Source: Roseovarius azorensis
Lineage (GTDB): Bacteria; Pseudomonadota; Alphaproteobacteria; Rhodobacterales; Rhodobacteraceae
Direction: 5' to 3'
Assembly: GCF_900109455.1 (NCBI RefSeq)
Contig: NZ_FOAG01000002.1
Coordinates: 390,914 to 454,913 of the forward strand
DNA length: 64,000 nt
In this document: piece by piece, positions 1-8,000 of the stretch
How the letters are laid out: each line of letters begins with the position of its first letter
Position numbering within the stretch: position 1 is the first letter of the stretch
The notes under the pieces: generated by a model
What the model was told of the DNA's origin: nothing
Databases searched by the model: none
The model's input: only the letters and a program-made list of their open reading frames with translations
Made by a program: the position numbers and the translations under genes

Positions 1-667
1 GTTTCGGCATCCCGTGATAGGAAACCACCAGGATCTCGGGACGATTCACGACACCGGCATAGGCGCGCTCAACCGACTCGGCCAGAGCCTCGATATAGAG
101 CGGGTTGTCGAAATAGGGCTCGACCACCCGCACGACGGGCTGCCATGTTTCCTGCATCAGCGCGCGAAAGAACTGATCGTTCGCGGTGGCCGACGTGGCG
201 CCGGCATAATGCGGATAGAGCGGAAAGAACAGGATCCGCGTGCAACCCGCCTCGACCATCGCCCGCACCCTGGATTTGGTCGAGGGATTGCCATAGCGCA
301 TGCAGAAATCGACCATCACCCGATCGCCATAGCGCGCCGTCATCGCCGCTGCCATCTTGGCGGTCTGGTCGCGGGTGATCGTCATCAGCGGGCTTTCGCC
401 CTTTGCCTCGTTCCAGATGGATTTATAGGCCTGCCCGCTGGTAAAGGGCCGCTTGCTCAGGATGATCAACTGCAACAGCGGCTGCCATTTCCACGGGGAA
501 TAGTCGATTACCCGGCGATCCGACAGGAATTCGTTGAGATAGCGCCGCATCGACCAATAGTCGTAATTGTCCGGCGTCCCCAGATTGGCCAGCAGAACGC
601 CGGTTTTCCCACGTGGCACGGGCGGGTGATCGGCGGGCGCATGGGCGGGTCGGCTGGCATCGGGCAT
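1..667 (-). CDS. hemH: Ferrochelatase HemH, C-terminus cut by window edge
   Basis: Inserts ferrous iron into protoporphyrin IX, the last step of heme synthesis. About 222 N-terminal residues are visible; the family is usually 320-360 long, so roughly a third is missing at base 1. The segment LLANLGTPDNYDYWSMRRYL near residues 24-43 is the classic ferrochelatase N-terminus. It is followed by FLSDRRVIDYSPWKWQ, GNPSTKSRVRAMVEAG and, at the edge, VSYHGMPK, which carries the conserved active-site region histidine. The start is the ATG at 667. The reading frame is open to the window end. The visible motifs make the family assignment firm. Confidence 0.95.
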   Translation of the reverse strand, partial: MPDASRPAHAPADHPPVPRGKTGVLLANLGTPDNYDYWSMRRYLNEFLSDRRVIDYSPWKWQPLLQLIILSKRPFTSGQAYKSIWNEAKGESPLMTITRDQTAKMAAAMTARYGDRVMVDFCMRYGNPSTKSRVRAMVEAGCTRILFFPLYPHYAGATSATANDQFFRALMQETWQPVVRVVEPYFDNPLYIEALAESVERAYAGVVNRPEILVVSYHGMPK

Positions 668-726
668 GGTTCGGACGGTCCTGTCAGTCTGGGGTCAGGG
701 GTGACATATAGGTTGTGCCCCAAAGG

Positions 727-1545
727 TCAATCTCTGAGCGGGTTTTCCACCGCGCCCAGCGCATCCGCCAGCCGCGCGCTGGCCGATCCGGGACGCAGCG
801 GCTGCGGCTGGCTGGCGTCCGGGGCCCAGCCTGTCAGGAAAATCATCTCGAACGTTGCCGGAATACGCCCGTCGGCCTGACCGAACTCGCGCGAATATAT
901 GCCGCAGGCCCGCTCCAGCACGCCGCGCCGCGCAAACCGCCGCTCGCGGTGGGCCATCGCATTGACCTCGCCCATGGCGCGCAACTCATGCATCAGCGCG
1001 CGGGTGTCGGCATAGCTGACCGCCAACGGCAGGCTGTCCGCGACCGGCAACGCATAGCCCGCCCGCTGCAAGAGCGCCCCCAGATCGCGGATTTCGCCCA
1101 TCGGCAGGATGCGGGGCGAGAGACCCCCGGTCACATCCGCCTCTGCCTGCGCCAGCGCGGTGCGCAATTCCCACAGCGTGCTGCCGCCGAACAGCGCCGC
1201 CAGCATCAGTCCGTCCGGTTTCAGCGCCCGGCGCATCTGGATCAGCTGACCTACAGGATCATTCGCCCAATGCAGACAGAGCGCGTGAACGATCAGGTCA
1301 TGCGCCCCCGCCTCCAGCGCCAGCATATCATCATCCGCCACCACCAGCGCCCCCGGCATCCGCGCCTGCCAGAAATCGGGAAAACCCGTCACCACGGCAG
1401 GCGCGGTAAAGGACTTGTTAACCAGACCGAGGCGATCCTCGATCTCACCGGCGGCGATGTCCTGCAGGAACAGGGCCGGGGCGCGCAGGGCGCGATGCCG
1501 GTTGCGGATGAGGGCGGGGCGGTCGGTCAGCGGTGTCTGGCTCAT
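727..1545 (-). CDS. BioC/NDUFAF5-like methyltransferase-fold protein
   Basis: A 272-residue protein of the Methyltransferase_11 type. The N-terminus (ALFLQDIAAGEIEDRLGLVN) and the middle (HDLIVHALCLHWANDPVGQL, then LKPDGLMLAALFGGSTLWEL) match bacterial relatives of mitochondrial NDUFAF5, a complex I assembly factor. What should be SAM-binding motif I (GxGxG) reads as VVTGFPDFWQ, so the usual glycine loop is not visible. NDUFAF5 is reported to act as an arginine hydroxylase rather than a methyltransferase; whether that applies here is inference. The ATG at 1545 has no visible Shine-Dalgarno and lies only 15 bases from the comF start on the other strand. Confidence 0.8.
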   Translation of the reverse strand: MSQTPLTDRPALIRNRHRALRAPALFLQDIAAGEIEDRLGLVNKSFTAPAVVTGFPDFWQARMPGALVVADDDMLALEAGAHDLIVHALCLHWANDPVGQLIQMRRALKPDGLMLAALFGGSTLWELRTALAQAEADVTGGLSPRILPMGEIRDLGALLQRAGYALPVADSLPLAVSYADTRALMHELRAMGEVNAMAHRERRFARRGVLERACGIYSREFGQADGRIPATFEMIFLTGWAPDASQPQPLRPGSASARLADALGAVENPLRD

Positions 1546-1560
1546 GGACAGGAGAATAGA

Positions 1561-2292
1561 ATGCGCGGCACGGCTTTTCAAACGGCGGTTCAGCTGGTCT
1601 ATCCGCCGCGCTGCCTGCTCTGCGGTGCCACGGTCGATAGTGATTTCGGCCTCTGCGGCCCCTGCTGGCGCGATACGCCTTTCATCTCGGGTCTTGCATG
1701 TGACGCCTGCGGCGTGCCCCTGCCGGGCGATGACCCGGATTTGACCGAATATTGCGACGATTGCCTGACCATCGCCCGGCCATGGTCGCGCGGACGCGCC
1801 GCGCTGCGCTATCACGATAACGGGCGCAGGCTGGTGCTGGCGCTGAAACATGGCGACCGGCACGATGTGGTGCGCCCGGCGGCGAAATGGATGGCGCGCG
1901 CGGCGCAGCCGCTGATCACCCCCAACATGCTGATCGCCCCGGTGCCGCTACACTGGATGCGGATGCTGTCGCGCCGGTTCAACCAATCCGCGCTTCTGGC
2001 GCAGGGCGTGGCGCGTGAAACGCGCCTGCCCGTCTGCCCCGACCTGCTGATCCGCATCCGCCGCACCCGCCCGCTCAAGGGCATGGGCGTCGCGGCGCGC
2101 CATGCGATGCTGGACGATGCCATCCGCGTCAACCCCCGGCGGCGGGCCGAACTGATCGGGCGCAATATCCTGCTTGTCGATGACGTGATGACCTCGGGCG
2201 CCACGTTGTCGGCGGCGGCGCAGGCCTGTTTCTCGGCCGGCGCGCAGAATGTGTGCATTCTCACTCTGGCGCGCGCCGCAAAGGATGCCTAA
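1561..2292 (+). CDS. comF: ComF family phosphoribosyltransferase-like protein
   Basis: A 243-residue ComF-type protein. The N-terminal third has cysteine pairs (CLLCG, CGPCW, CDACG, CDDC) expected to bind zinc. The C-terminal PRTase domain ends with the PRPP-binding loop ILLVDDVMTSGATL. ComF proteins assist uptake or handling of single-stranded DNA in competent bacteria; in non-competent alphaproteobacteria the role is uncertain. The start is the ATG at 1561 with AGGAG eight bases upstream. An open frame extends far upstream, but that part is antisense to the methyltransferase. grxC follows after about 33 bases in the same direction. Confidence 0.92.
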   Translation: MRGTAFQTAVQLVYPPRCLLCGATVDSDFGLCGPCWRDTPFISGLACDACGVPLPGDDPDLTEYCDDCLTIARPWSRGRAALRYHDNGRRLVLALKHGDRHDVVRPAAKWMARAAQPLITPNMLIAPVPLHWMRMLSRRFNQSALLAQGVARETRLPVCPDLLIRIRRTRPLKGMGVAARHAMLDDAIRVNPRRRAELIGRNILLVDDVMTSGATLSAAAQACFSAGAQNVCILTLARAAKDA

Positions 2293-2325
2293 ATTCCCGC
2301 CGAACGTGAATCGGGAACCACTCAC

Positions 2326-2583
2326 ATGAAAAAAGTCGAAATCTACACGTCCCCTCTCTGCGGCTACTGCCACGCGGCCAAACGCCTGTTGCAGCAAAAG
2401 GGCGTGAACTACTCCGAGATCAACGTGCTGGCGCAACCGGCGCGCAAATCCGAGATGATGAAGCGCGCCAAGGGCCGCCATACCGTGCCGCAGATCTTTG
2501 TTGACGAAACCCATGTGGGGGGTTGCGATGACCTCTACGCGCTGGAGCAGACGGGCAAGCTCAACGCGCTGCTCGGCAAGTGA
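2326..2583 (+). CDS. grxC: Glutaredoxin 3 (GrxC)
   Basis: An 85-residue dithiol glutaredoxin, normal length for the family, that reduces disulfides with glutathione in the cytoplasm. The redox site CGYC is at residues 12-15. The glutathione-binding TVPQIF and GGCDDL segments are in place in the C-terminal half. Its TGA stop overlaps the GTG start of the next gene (GTGA), so grxC and the nitrilase-family gene are probably translationally coupled. A glutathione-repair amidase beside a glutaredoxin makes functional sense. Confidence 0.95.
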   Translation: MKKVEIYTSPLCGYCHAAKRLLQQKGVNYSEINVLAQPARKSEMMKRAKGRHTVPQIFVDETHVGGCDDLYALEQTGKLNALLGK

Positions 2584-3419
2584 CCGGTATGCGCGCTGCT
2601 CTCCTGCAACTGAGCAGTAGCGACGATCCGGCAGCGAACCTCGCCGTCACCCTCGACCTGATGGATCGGGCCGTGGGGCAGGGGGCGGAATTCGTCCTGA
2701 CACCAGAGGTCACGAACTGTGTCTCCGGCAGCCGGGAACATCAGCGTACAGTGCTGAAAACACAGGAAAACGACCCTGTTCTTGCCCAACTCGCCGCCCG
2801 CGCCGCTGAATCAGGCGTCTGGTTGCTGATCGGCTCACTGGCGCTGAAAACCGATGACCCGGACGGGCGATTTGCCAACCGCTCGTTCCTCATCGGCCCC
2901 GACGGGGCGATCCGCGCGCAGTATGACAAGATCCACATGTTCGATGTCGATGTGACGCCGGAAGAGACCTATCGCGAATCCGACGGCTTTCGCCCCGGCA
3001 CCCGCGCCGTGCTGGCAGAAACCCCTTGGGGCAGGCTGGGCATGACGGTCTGTTACGATGTCCGCTTTCCGCATCTCTACCGCCGCCTGGCGCAGGCGGG
3101 CGCGACCCTTCTGACGGTTCCGGCGGCGTTCTCGCATGTCACCGGGGCCGCGCATTGGGAAACCCTGCTGCGCGCCCGCGCCATCGAAAACGGCTGCTTC
3201 GTGCTCGCCCCGGCGCAGACCGGCACCCATGCCGCCAGCACCGGACGCAGCCGCAAGACCCACGGTCACAGCATGGTCATCGCCCCCTGGGGCGAGATTC
3301 TGGCCGATGGCGGCACCGATCACGGCATTGTGATGGTTGATCTCGACCCCTCGAAAGTGGCACAAGCACGCAACCGCGTCCCTTCCCTGCGCCATGACCG
3401 AGAGTTTGACGGACCCTGA
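2580..3419 (+). CDS. Nit2-type carbon-nitrogen hydrolase (deaminated glutathione amidase-like)
   Basis: A 279-residue member of the nitrilase superfamily, cytoplasmic. The catalytic triad is visible: Glu43 in LTPEVTN, Lys117 in YDKIHMFDVD and Cys158 in MTVCYDVRFP. The YDKIHMFDVD and CYDVRFP signatures are typical of the Nit1/Nit2 branch, which hydrolyses deaminated glutathione or omega-amides. The GTG at 2580 overlaps the grxC stop; an ATG at 2589 is the alternative. The grxC neighbour favours deaminated glutathione as substrate, but that is inference. marR follows directly (TGAATGA). Confidence 0.88.
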   Translation: MTGMRAALLQLSSSDDPAANLAVTLDLMDRAVGQGAEFVLTPEVTNCVSGSREHQRTVLKTQENDPVLAQLAARAAESGVWLLIGSLALKTDDPDGRFANRSFLIGPDGAIRAQYDKIHMFDVDVTPEETYRESDGFRPGTRAVLAETPWGRLGMTVCYDVRFPHLYRRLAQAGATLLTVPAAFSHVTGAAHWETLLRARAIENGCFVLAPAQTGTHAASTGRSRKTHGHSMVIAPWGEILADGGTDHGIVMVDLDPSKVAQARNRVPSLRHDREFDGP

Positions 3420-3860
3420 ATGACCGATACATCCAGCAATTCCCTCGCGGTGGCGCTGTTCAGTGAGATTCTCACCAACGAACAGTTGATCCGCAACCGG
3501 CTCAGCCGGGTTCTGCCCAAGGGAATGGAGATTTCGCATTTCTCGGTTCTCAATCACCTCGCCCGGATCGGTGACGAACGCAGCCCGGCGCAACTCGCCA
3601 AGAGTTTTCACGTCACGCGCGGGGCAATGACCAACACCCTGAGCAAGCTGGAATGGGCCGGCTACGTGCATATCCGCCCCGACTGGGACGACGCCCGCCG
3701 CAAGATGGTCGCGATCAGCCCCTCCGGTCGCGCCGCCCGCGATGCCGCGATTTCCGCGATCACGCCGATGGTATCGGACCTCATCCGCGATCTCGGCGAG
3801 GACCGCGTGCGCGCCAGCCTGCCGGTGCTGCGCGAACTGCGGGTCCGGCTGGAGAATTGA
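3420..3860 (+). CDS. MarR family transcriptional regulator
   Basis: A 146-residue winged-helix protein. ISHFSVLNHL, then PAQLAKSFHVTRGAMTNTLS forms the helix-turn-helix, and KLEWAGYVHIRPDWDDARRK is the wing with the usual D-DARRK basic end. The start ATG comes immediately after the stop of the nitrilase-family gene, so it is likely the third gene of the grxC operon. The ligand and targets cannot be read from sequence; autoregulation or control of this thiol-related operon is possible. It converges with ubiG, leaving three bases between the stops. Confidence 0.9.
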   Translation: MTDTSSNSLAVALFSEILTNEQLIRNRLSRVLPKGMEISHFSVLNHLARIGDERSPAQLAKSFHVTRGAMTNTLSKLEWAGYVHIRPDWDDARRKMVAISPSGRAARDAAISAITPMVSDLIRDLGEDRVRASLPVLRELRVRLEN

Positions 3861-3863
3861 CGC

Positions 3864-4610
3864 TCAGCCCCGCCTGACGCTCGCCGTCACGTAATTCACG
3901 CTCAGATCCCGATCCGACAGCCGCCATTGCCATGTCACCGGGTTGAACACGAACCCCTTGCGATCCACCGGATCGAGGCCCGCCTGACGGATCAGTTCAT
4001 ACAGCTCGTCCGGCGTGATGAACCTTGCCCAGTCATGCGTGCCCTTCGGCAGCCAGCGCATGATGTATTCCGCCCCCACGATCGCCATGGCATAGCTCTT
4101 GGGATTGCGGTTGATGGTGGAACAGATCATCAGTCCGCCGGGCTTCAGCAACTGCTGGCAGGCGGTCAGATAGGCCAGCGGCTCGGCCACATGTTCGACC
4201 ACCTCCATGTTCAGCACCACGTCGAACGCCTCGCCCGCCGCCGCCAGCGCCTCGGCACTGGTGTGGCGATAGTCGATCTTCAGCCCCGATTGCGCGGCAT
4301 GTACCTGCGCCACGGGAATGTTGCGCTCTGCCGCATCCGCGCCCACCACATCCGCCCCCAGCCGCGCCATCGGCTCGCTCAGCAATCCGCCGCCACAGCC
4401 GATGTCGAGGATGCGCAACCCGGCGAAAGGCGCCGCCTGCCCCGGTTCCCGATCGAATTCCGCCGCGATCTGCGCCGTGATATAATCCAGACGACAGGGG
4501 TTGAGCATATGCAGCGGCTTGAACTTGCCGTTCGGATCCCACCACTCGGCGGCCATCGCCTCGAATTTTGCAACCTCGGCGGGGTCAATCGTGCTCTGGG
4601 CGGCTTGCAT
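3864..4610 (-). CDS. ubiG: Ubiquinone biosynthesis O-methyltransferase UbiG
   Basis: A 248-residue SAM-dependent methyltransferase performing both O-methylations in ubiquinone synthesis. The N-terminus ([20 protein letters not shown]) is the UbiG signature, followed by SAM motif [14 protein letters not shown] and the post-motif MEVVEHV. The ATG at 4610 is chosen because GGAG lies at the right distance; longer in-frame starts reach 4667 but would run into the pip start region. It is divergent from pip, with about 50 bases between the starts. Confidence 0.95.
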   Translation of the reverse strand: MQAAQSTIDPAEVAKFEAMAAEWWDPNGKFKPLHMLNPCRLDYITAQIAAEFDREPGQAAPFAGLRILDIGCGGGLLSEPMARLGADVVGADAAERNIPVAQVHAAQSGLKIDYRHTSAEALAAAGEAFDVVLNMEVVEHVAEPLAYLTACQQLLKPGGLMICSTINRNPKSYAMAIVGAEYIMRWLPKGTHDWARFITPDELYELIRQAGLDPVDRKGFVFNPVTWQWRLSDRDLSVNYVTASVRRG

Positions 4611-4659
4611 TCCGGTCTCCATATGGCTCAATGGGTCATGGGCGTTATATAGGATCTTC

Positions 4660-5634
4660 ATGGACAAAGTCTCGGGCCATAAAAGCGCAGTCCAGTATCT
4701 CTATCCCCCGGTCGAACCCTTTGACCGGCGCATGTTGGACGTGGGCGACGGCCATTCCGTCTATGTCGAGCAGTCGGGTCACCCCGATGGCCTGCCGGTG
4801 GTGGTGCTGCATGGCGGTCCCGGCGGCGGATGCAGCCCGGCGATGCGGCGCTATTTCGATCCCGCGATCTACCGGATCATCCTTTTCGATCAGCGCGGCT
4901 GTGGCCGCTCGCGTCCGCATGCCAGCGTCGAGGCGAATACCACATGGCATCTCGTGGCGGATATCGAGCGCATCCGCGAAACCTTCGGCATTTCGCAATG
5001 GATCGTCTTTGGCGGCAGCTGGGGCGCCACGCTGGCGCTGATCTATGCCCAGACCCATCCCGACCGCGCGATGCACCTGGTGCTGCGCGGCGTCTTTACC
5101 ATGACCGAGGCAGAGCTTCGCTGGTTCTATGGCGGCGGGGCAGGGGCGTTCTGGCCCGAAACCTGGGCACGCTTTTGCGCGCCCATCCCCGAACGAGAGC
5201 GCGGCGACCTGATCGACGCCTATCACAAGCGGCTGTTCTCCGGCCGGCTGAACGAGGAAATCACCTATGCCAGAACCTGGTCCGCCTGGGAAAACGCGCT
5301 TGCGACCGTGCAATCCACCGGCGTCGGCGGCGACAGCCCGGCGGATTACGCCCGTGCCTTCGCGCGGCTCGAGAACCACTATTTCACCCATCGCGGCTTT
5401 CTCGACCATGACGGGCAGATCCTCGACCGGATGGGCGACATCGCGCATGTCCCCGGCACCATCGTGCAGGGGCGCTATGACATGATCTGTCCCCCCGCGA
5501 CCGCGCACCGGATCGCCGATGCCTGGCCCGGATGCGACCTGCGGATCATTCCCGTCGCCGGTCACGCCCTGTCGGAACCGGGCATCAGCGCCGATCTGGT
5601 CCGGGTGATGAAGAAACTCGCCACCACATACTGA
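4660..5634 (+). CDS. pip: Proline iminopeptidase (alpha/beta hydrolase S33)
   Basis: A 324-residue serine peptidase that removes N-terminal proline from peptides, expected in the cytoplasm. HGGPGGG at residues 51-57 is the oxyanion-hole motif. GGSWG places the nucleophile at Ser120. Asp274 (GRYDMICPP) and His302 ([10 protein letters not shown]) complete the triad. The length is typical of the family. The start is the ATG at 4660; open frame further upstream is antisense to ubiG. zapE follows after about 40 bases. Confidence 0.94.
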   Translation: MDKVSGHKSAVQYLYPPVEPFDRRMLDVGDGHSVYVEQSGHPDGLPVVVLHGGPGGGCSPAMRRYFDPAIYRIILFDQRGCGRSRPHASVEANTTWHLVADIERIRETFGISQWIVFGGSWGATLALIYAQTHPDRAMHLVLRGVFTMTEAELRWFYGGGAGAFWPETWARFCAPIPERERGDLIDAYHKRLFSGRLNEEITYARTWSAWENALATVQSTGVGGDSPADYARAFARLENHYFTHRGFLDHDGQILDRMGDIAHVPGTIVQGRYDMICPPATAHRIADAWPGCDLRIIPVAGHALSEPGISADLVRVMKKLATTY

Positions 5635-5673
5635 ACGGCGCATTCGCACTTTTCCCCTGCGCCGCGGCGCGAT

Positions 5674-6747
5674 ATGCCGGGGCGCATGGAAACGCTTGCC
5701 GATCTCTACAACCGCCTCGTGACCGCGGGCGACCTGACCCGCGACCCCGCACAAGAGGCGGTGCTGCCGGAGTTCGAGCGCATCCGCGCGGGGCTGAGCG
5801 ATGCGCAACCCCGCGGCTGGTTCCGTCGCGCACCAGAGCCACCCAGGGGGCTCTATCTCTGGGGTGGGGTGGGGCGCGGCAAATCCATGCTGATGGATCT
5901 CTTTGCCCAGACCCTGAACGTGCCCAACCGCCGGGTGCATTTCCATGCCTTCATGCAGGAAATGCACGCCGGATTGCATGCCGCGCGCGCCCGCAATGAG
6001 GCAGACGCCCTCGCGCCCGTCGCGGCAGAGGTGGCGAAATCCGTCCGCCTTCTGGCCTTTGACGAAATGCAGATCACCGACATCACCGACGCGATGATCG
6101 TCGGTCGCCTGTTCGAGGCGCTGTTCGCGGCGGGCGTGGTGGTGGTCACCACCTCGAACCGTGTGCCCGACGATCTCTACAAGAACGGCCTCAATCGCCA
6201 GCTCTTCCTGCCCTTCATCGCCCTGGTCAAGGAACGCATGGTGATCCATGAAATGACCAGCCCGACAGATTACCGGCAGGACCGGCTGGCCGGAAACCCA
6301 AGCTATTTCACCCCGTTGAATACCGAAAATCGCGCAAGAATAGAGACTATATGGCAGGATCTGACCGGCGGGCAGGGCGGGCCGCACAGCATCATCGTCA
6401 ACAAGCGCGTGGTCGAGATTCCGGCCTTTCACAACGGTGTGGCGCGCGCCACGTTCTACGACCTCTGCGGCAAACCGCTGGGGCCCGCCGACTATCTCGC
6501 GCTGGCGCAGGCGGCGCGCGTGCTGATCGTTGAGAACATCCCGCAGCTTGGGCGCAGCAATTTCAACGAGGCCAGGCGCTTTGTCACGCTCATTGATGCG
6601 CTCTACGAGGCGCGCGTGCGGCTGATCTGCTCGGCGGCGGCAGAGCCCGAATATCTCTATCTCGAAGGCGAAGGATCGTTCGAATTCGAACGCACCGCCA
6701 GCAGGCTGCGCGAAATGCAGTCCGACGGCTGGGGCGAGGCGACTTAA
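5674..6747 (+). CDS. zapE: ZapE/AFG1-like cell division ATPase
   Basis: A 357-residue P-loop ATPase of the AFG1/ZapE family. Walker A is GGVGRGKS (near residue 65), followed by HFHAFMQEMH. Walker B-like LLAFDEMQITDITDA and the sensor region VVVTTSNRVPDDLYKNGLNR are family signatures. In E. coli ZapE destabilises FtsZ polymers at constriction; the mitochondrial relative AFG1/LACE1 works on respiratory complex turnover. ATG 5674 is used; ATG 5686 is an equally possible start. The stop overlaps the end of the convergent ABC ATPase gene by four bases. Confidence 0.93.
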   Translation: MPGRMETLADLYNRLVTAGDLTRDPAQEAVLPEFERIRAGLSDAQPRGWFRRAPEPPRGLYLWGGVGRGKSMLMDLFAQTLNVPNRRVHFHAFMQEMHAGLHAARARNEADALAPVAAEVAKSVRLLAFDEMQITDITDAMIVGRLFEALFAAGVVVVTTSNRVPDDLYKNGLNRQLFLPFIALVKERMVIHEMTSPTDYRQDRLAGNPSYFTPLNTENRARIETIWQDLTGGQGGPHSIIVNKRVVEIPAFHNGVARATFYDLCGKPLGPADYLALAQAARVLIVENIPQLGRSNFNEARRFVTLIDALYEARVRLICSAAAEPEYLYLEGEGSFEFERTASRLREMQSDGWGEAT

Positions 6748-7673
6748 CGCCTGCGCGTCAGTTCCAGAAACACATCCTGCAAATCCGCCTGCTCGGTCTT
6801 TACATCCCGGATGCAGATTCCCGCCGCGCGCACGGCGGCCAGAACCGCCTCGGCCGGGGTCTCGGCGGAACGATAGCGGATCACCAGCGCGCCATCGCCA
6901 CGCTGCGTCACGTCCAATCCCTCCCCCTCGGGCAACCGTCCCACCGGGCCATCGGGATGCAGGATCATCGTCCTTGAATCGAGCCGCCTCAACAGGTTGA
7001 CGGTGCTGTCACGGGCCACCAGTTGCCCCAGGTTGATGATTGCGATCTCGTCGCACATCTCCTCGGCCTCTTCCAGGTAATGCGTGGTCAGGATGATCGT
7101 CATCCCCTGCTGGTTGAGTTTGCGGACGTTCTCCCACAGCATCTGGCGCAACTCGATATCGACACCTGCCGTCGGCTCATCCAGTACCAGGACATGCGGA
7201 TGATGCACCAGCGCCTTGCCCAGCAGCAGCCTGCGCCGCATCCCTCCCGACAAAGTGCGCGCATAGGCCCCGGCCTTGTCTTCCAGCCCGACCATCCGCA
7301 GGATTTCGTCGCTGCGGCGCTGACGGCGCGGCACGCCGTATAGCCCCGCCTGCACCTCCAGCGCCTCGCGCGGTGTAAAGAACGGGTCGAGGTTCAGTTC
7401 CTGCGGCATCACCCCGATCGACGCCCGGCTCTGCCGCGGATTGTGATCCTGATCGAATCCCCAGATCGTCACGCGGCCCGCCGTCTTGATCACCAGCCCC
7501 GCCAGAATGTTGATCAGCGTCGATTTACCCGCTCCGTTCGGCCCCAGCAGGCCGAAAACCGATCCCTGCGGGATATCCAGGTCGATGCCCTGCAACGCCC
7601 GTTTCTCCGGGCTGTTGCGCCCGCCGCCATAGATCTTGGTCAGGCCCCGGATTTCAATGGCATTTGCCGCCAT
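6744..7673 (-). CDS. ABC transporter ATP-binding protein (ABC-2 type)
   Basis: A 309-residue ABC ATPase with all nucleotide-binding elements: Walker A GPNGAGKS (residues 44-51), Q-loop in GVMPQELNLD, signature LSGGM (141-145), Walker B VLVLDEP (161-167) and the switch histidine in LTTHYLEEAEEM. The layout matches DrrA/CcmA-like exporters that pair with an ABC-2 permease. No permease gene lies on either side: zapE ends here and a zinc-finger gene diverges. The partner must be encoded elsewhere. The substrate is unknown. Confidence 0.92.
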   Translation of the reverse strand: MAANAIEIRGLTKIYGGGRNSPEKRALQGIDLDIPQGSVFGLLGPNGAGKSTLINILAGLVIKTAGRVTIWGFDQDHNPRQSRASIGVMPQELNLDPFFTPREALEVQAGLYGVPRRQRRSDEILRMVGLEDKAGAYARTLSGGMRRRLLLGKALVHHPHVLVLDEPTAGVDIELRQMLWENVRKLNQQGMTIILTTHYLEEAEEMCDEIAIINLGQLVARDSTVNLLRRLDSRTMILHPDGPVGRLPEGEGLDVTQRGDGALVIRYRSAETPAEAVLAAVRAAGICIRDVKTEQADLQDVFLELTRRR

Positions 7674-7747
7674 GCTGCTCTTGCCCCTCGCGTCTCATTC
7701 ACTCATAGTCGCACCTAGTGGAAAGCCCGGCAAAAGGAAACGCCCCG

Positions 7748-7927
7748 ATGGTCACTCAGGCCCCCGAAATCCGTATCGTTGACAGCTATCGCGTGGCCTG
7801 CGACGGCGGCGAGGGCGCATTGGGCCATCCCCGCGTCTGGCTACAGATTCCGCGCAATGCGGGCTATGTCGAATGTCCCTATTGCGATGCGAAACTGATC
7901 CACAAGGATTTCGAGGGCAGGGTCTGA
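7748..7927 (+). CDS. Zinc-finger protein, NDUFS6-like (zf-CHCC)
   Basis: A 59-residue protein homologous to the C-terminal zinc-binding domain of the mitochondrial complex I subunit NDUFS6. The ligands are visible as CDGG, GHPRVW and CPYC: one cysteine, one histidine and a closing CxxC pair. Such proteins are common in alphaproteobacteria and probably attach to complex I. The ATG at 7748 follows an AAAGGAA element. Divergent from the ABC ATPase gene. Confidence 0.9.
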   Translation: MVTQAPEIRIVDSYRVACDGGEGALGHPRVWLQIPRNAGYVECPYCDAKLIHKDFEGRV

Positions 7928-7943
7928 TCCAAACCACCTTGCT

Positions 7944-7998
7944 TTATCTAAGTTATCCAATATTATCAGAAAACGATAAATCCTGATAAAATGGATAA
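7944..7998. promoter_or_regulatory. Cluster of GATAA/TTATC inverted repeats before the AAA ATPase
   Basis: TTATCC (7953-7958) and TTATCAG (7963-7969) are mirrored by CTGATAA (7983-7989) and GGATAA (7993-7998); extra half-sites TTATCTA (7944) and CGATAAA (7974) lie within. The last repeat ends two bases before the ATG at 8001. The block is strikingly AT-rich against its surroundings. It could be a double operator or an mRNA hairpin hiding the start codon. No protein is assigned. Confidence 0.6.
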
Positions 7999-8000
7999 AC

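Noticed and set aside
4645..6432. 595-residue minus-strand open frame
   Set aside because: Antisense to pip and zapE, both with complete catalytic motifs; the translation is Arg/His-rich without domains, as expected of a shadow frame in GC-rich DNA.
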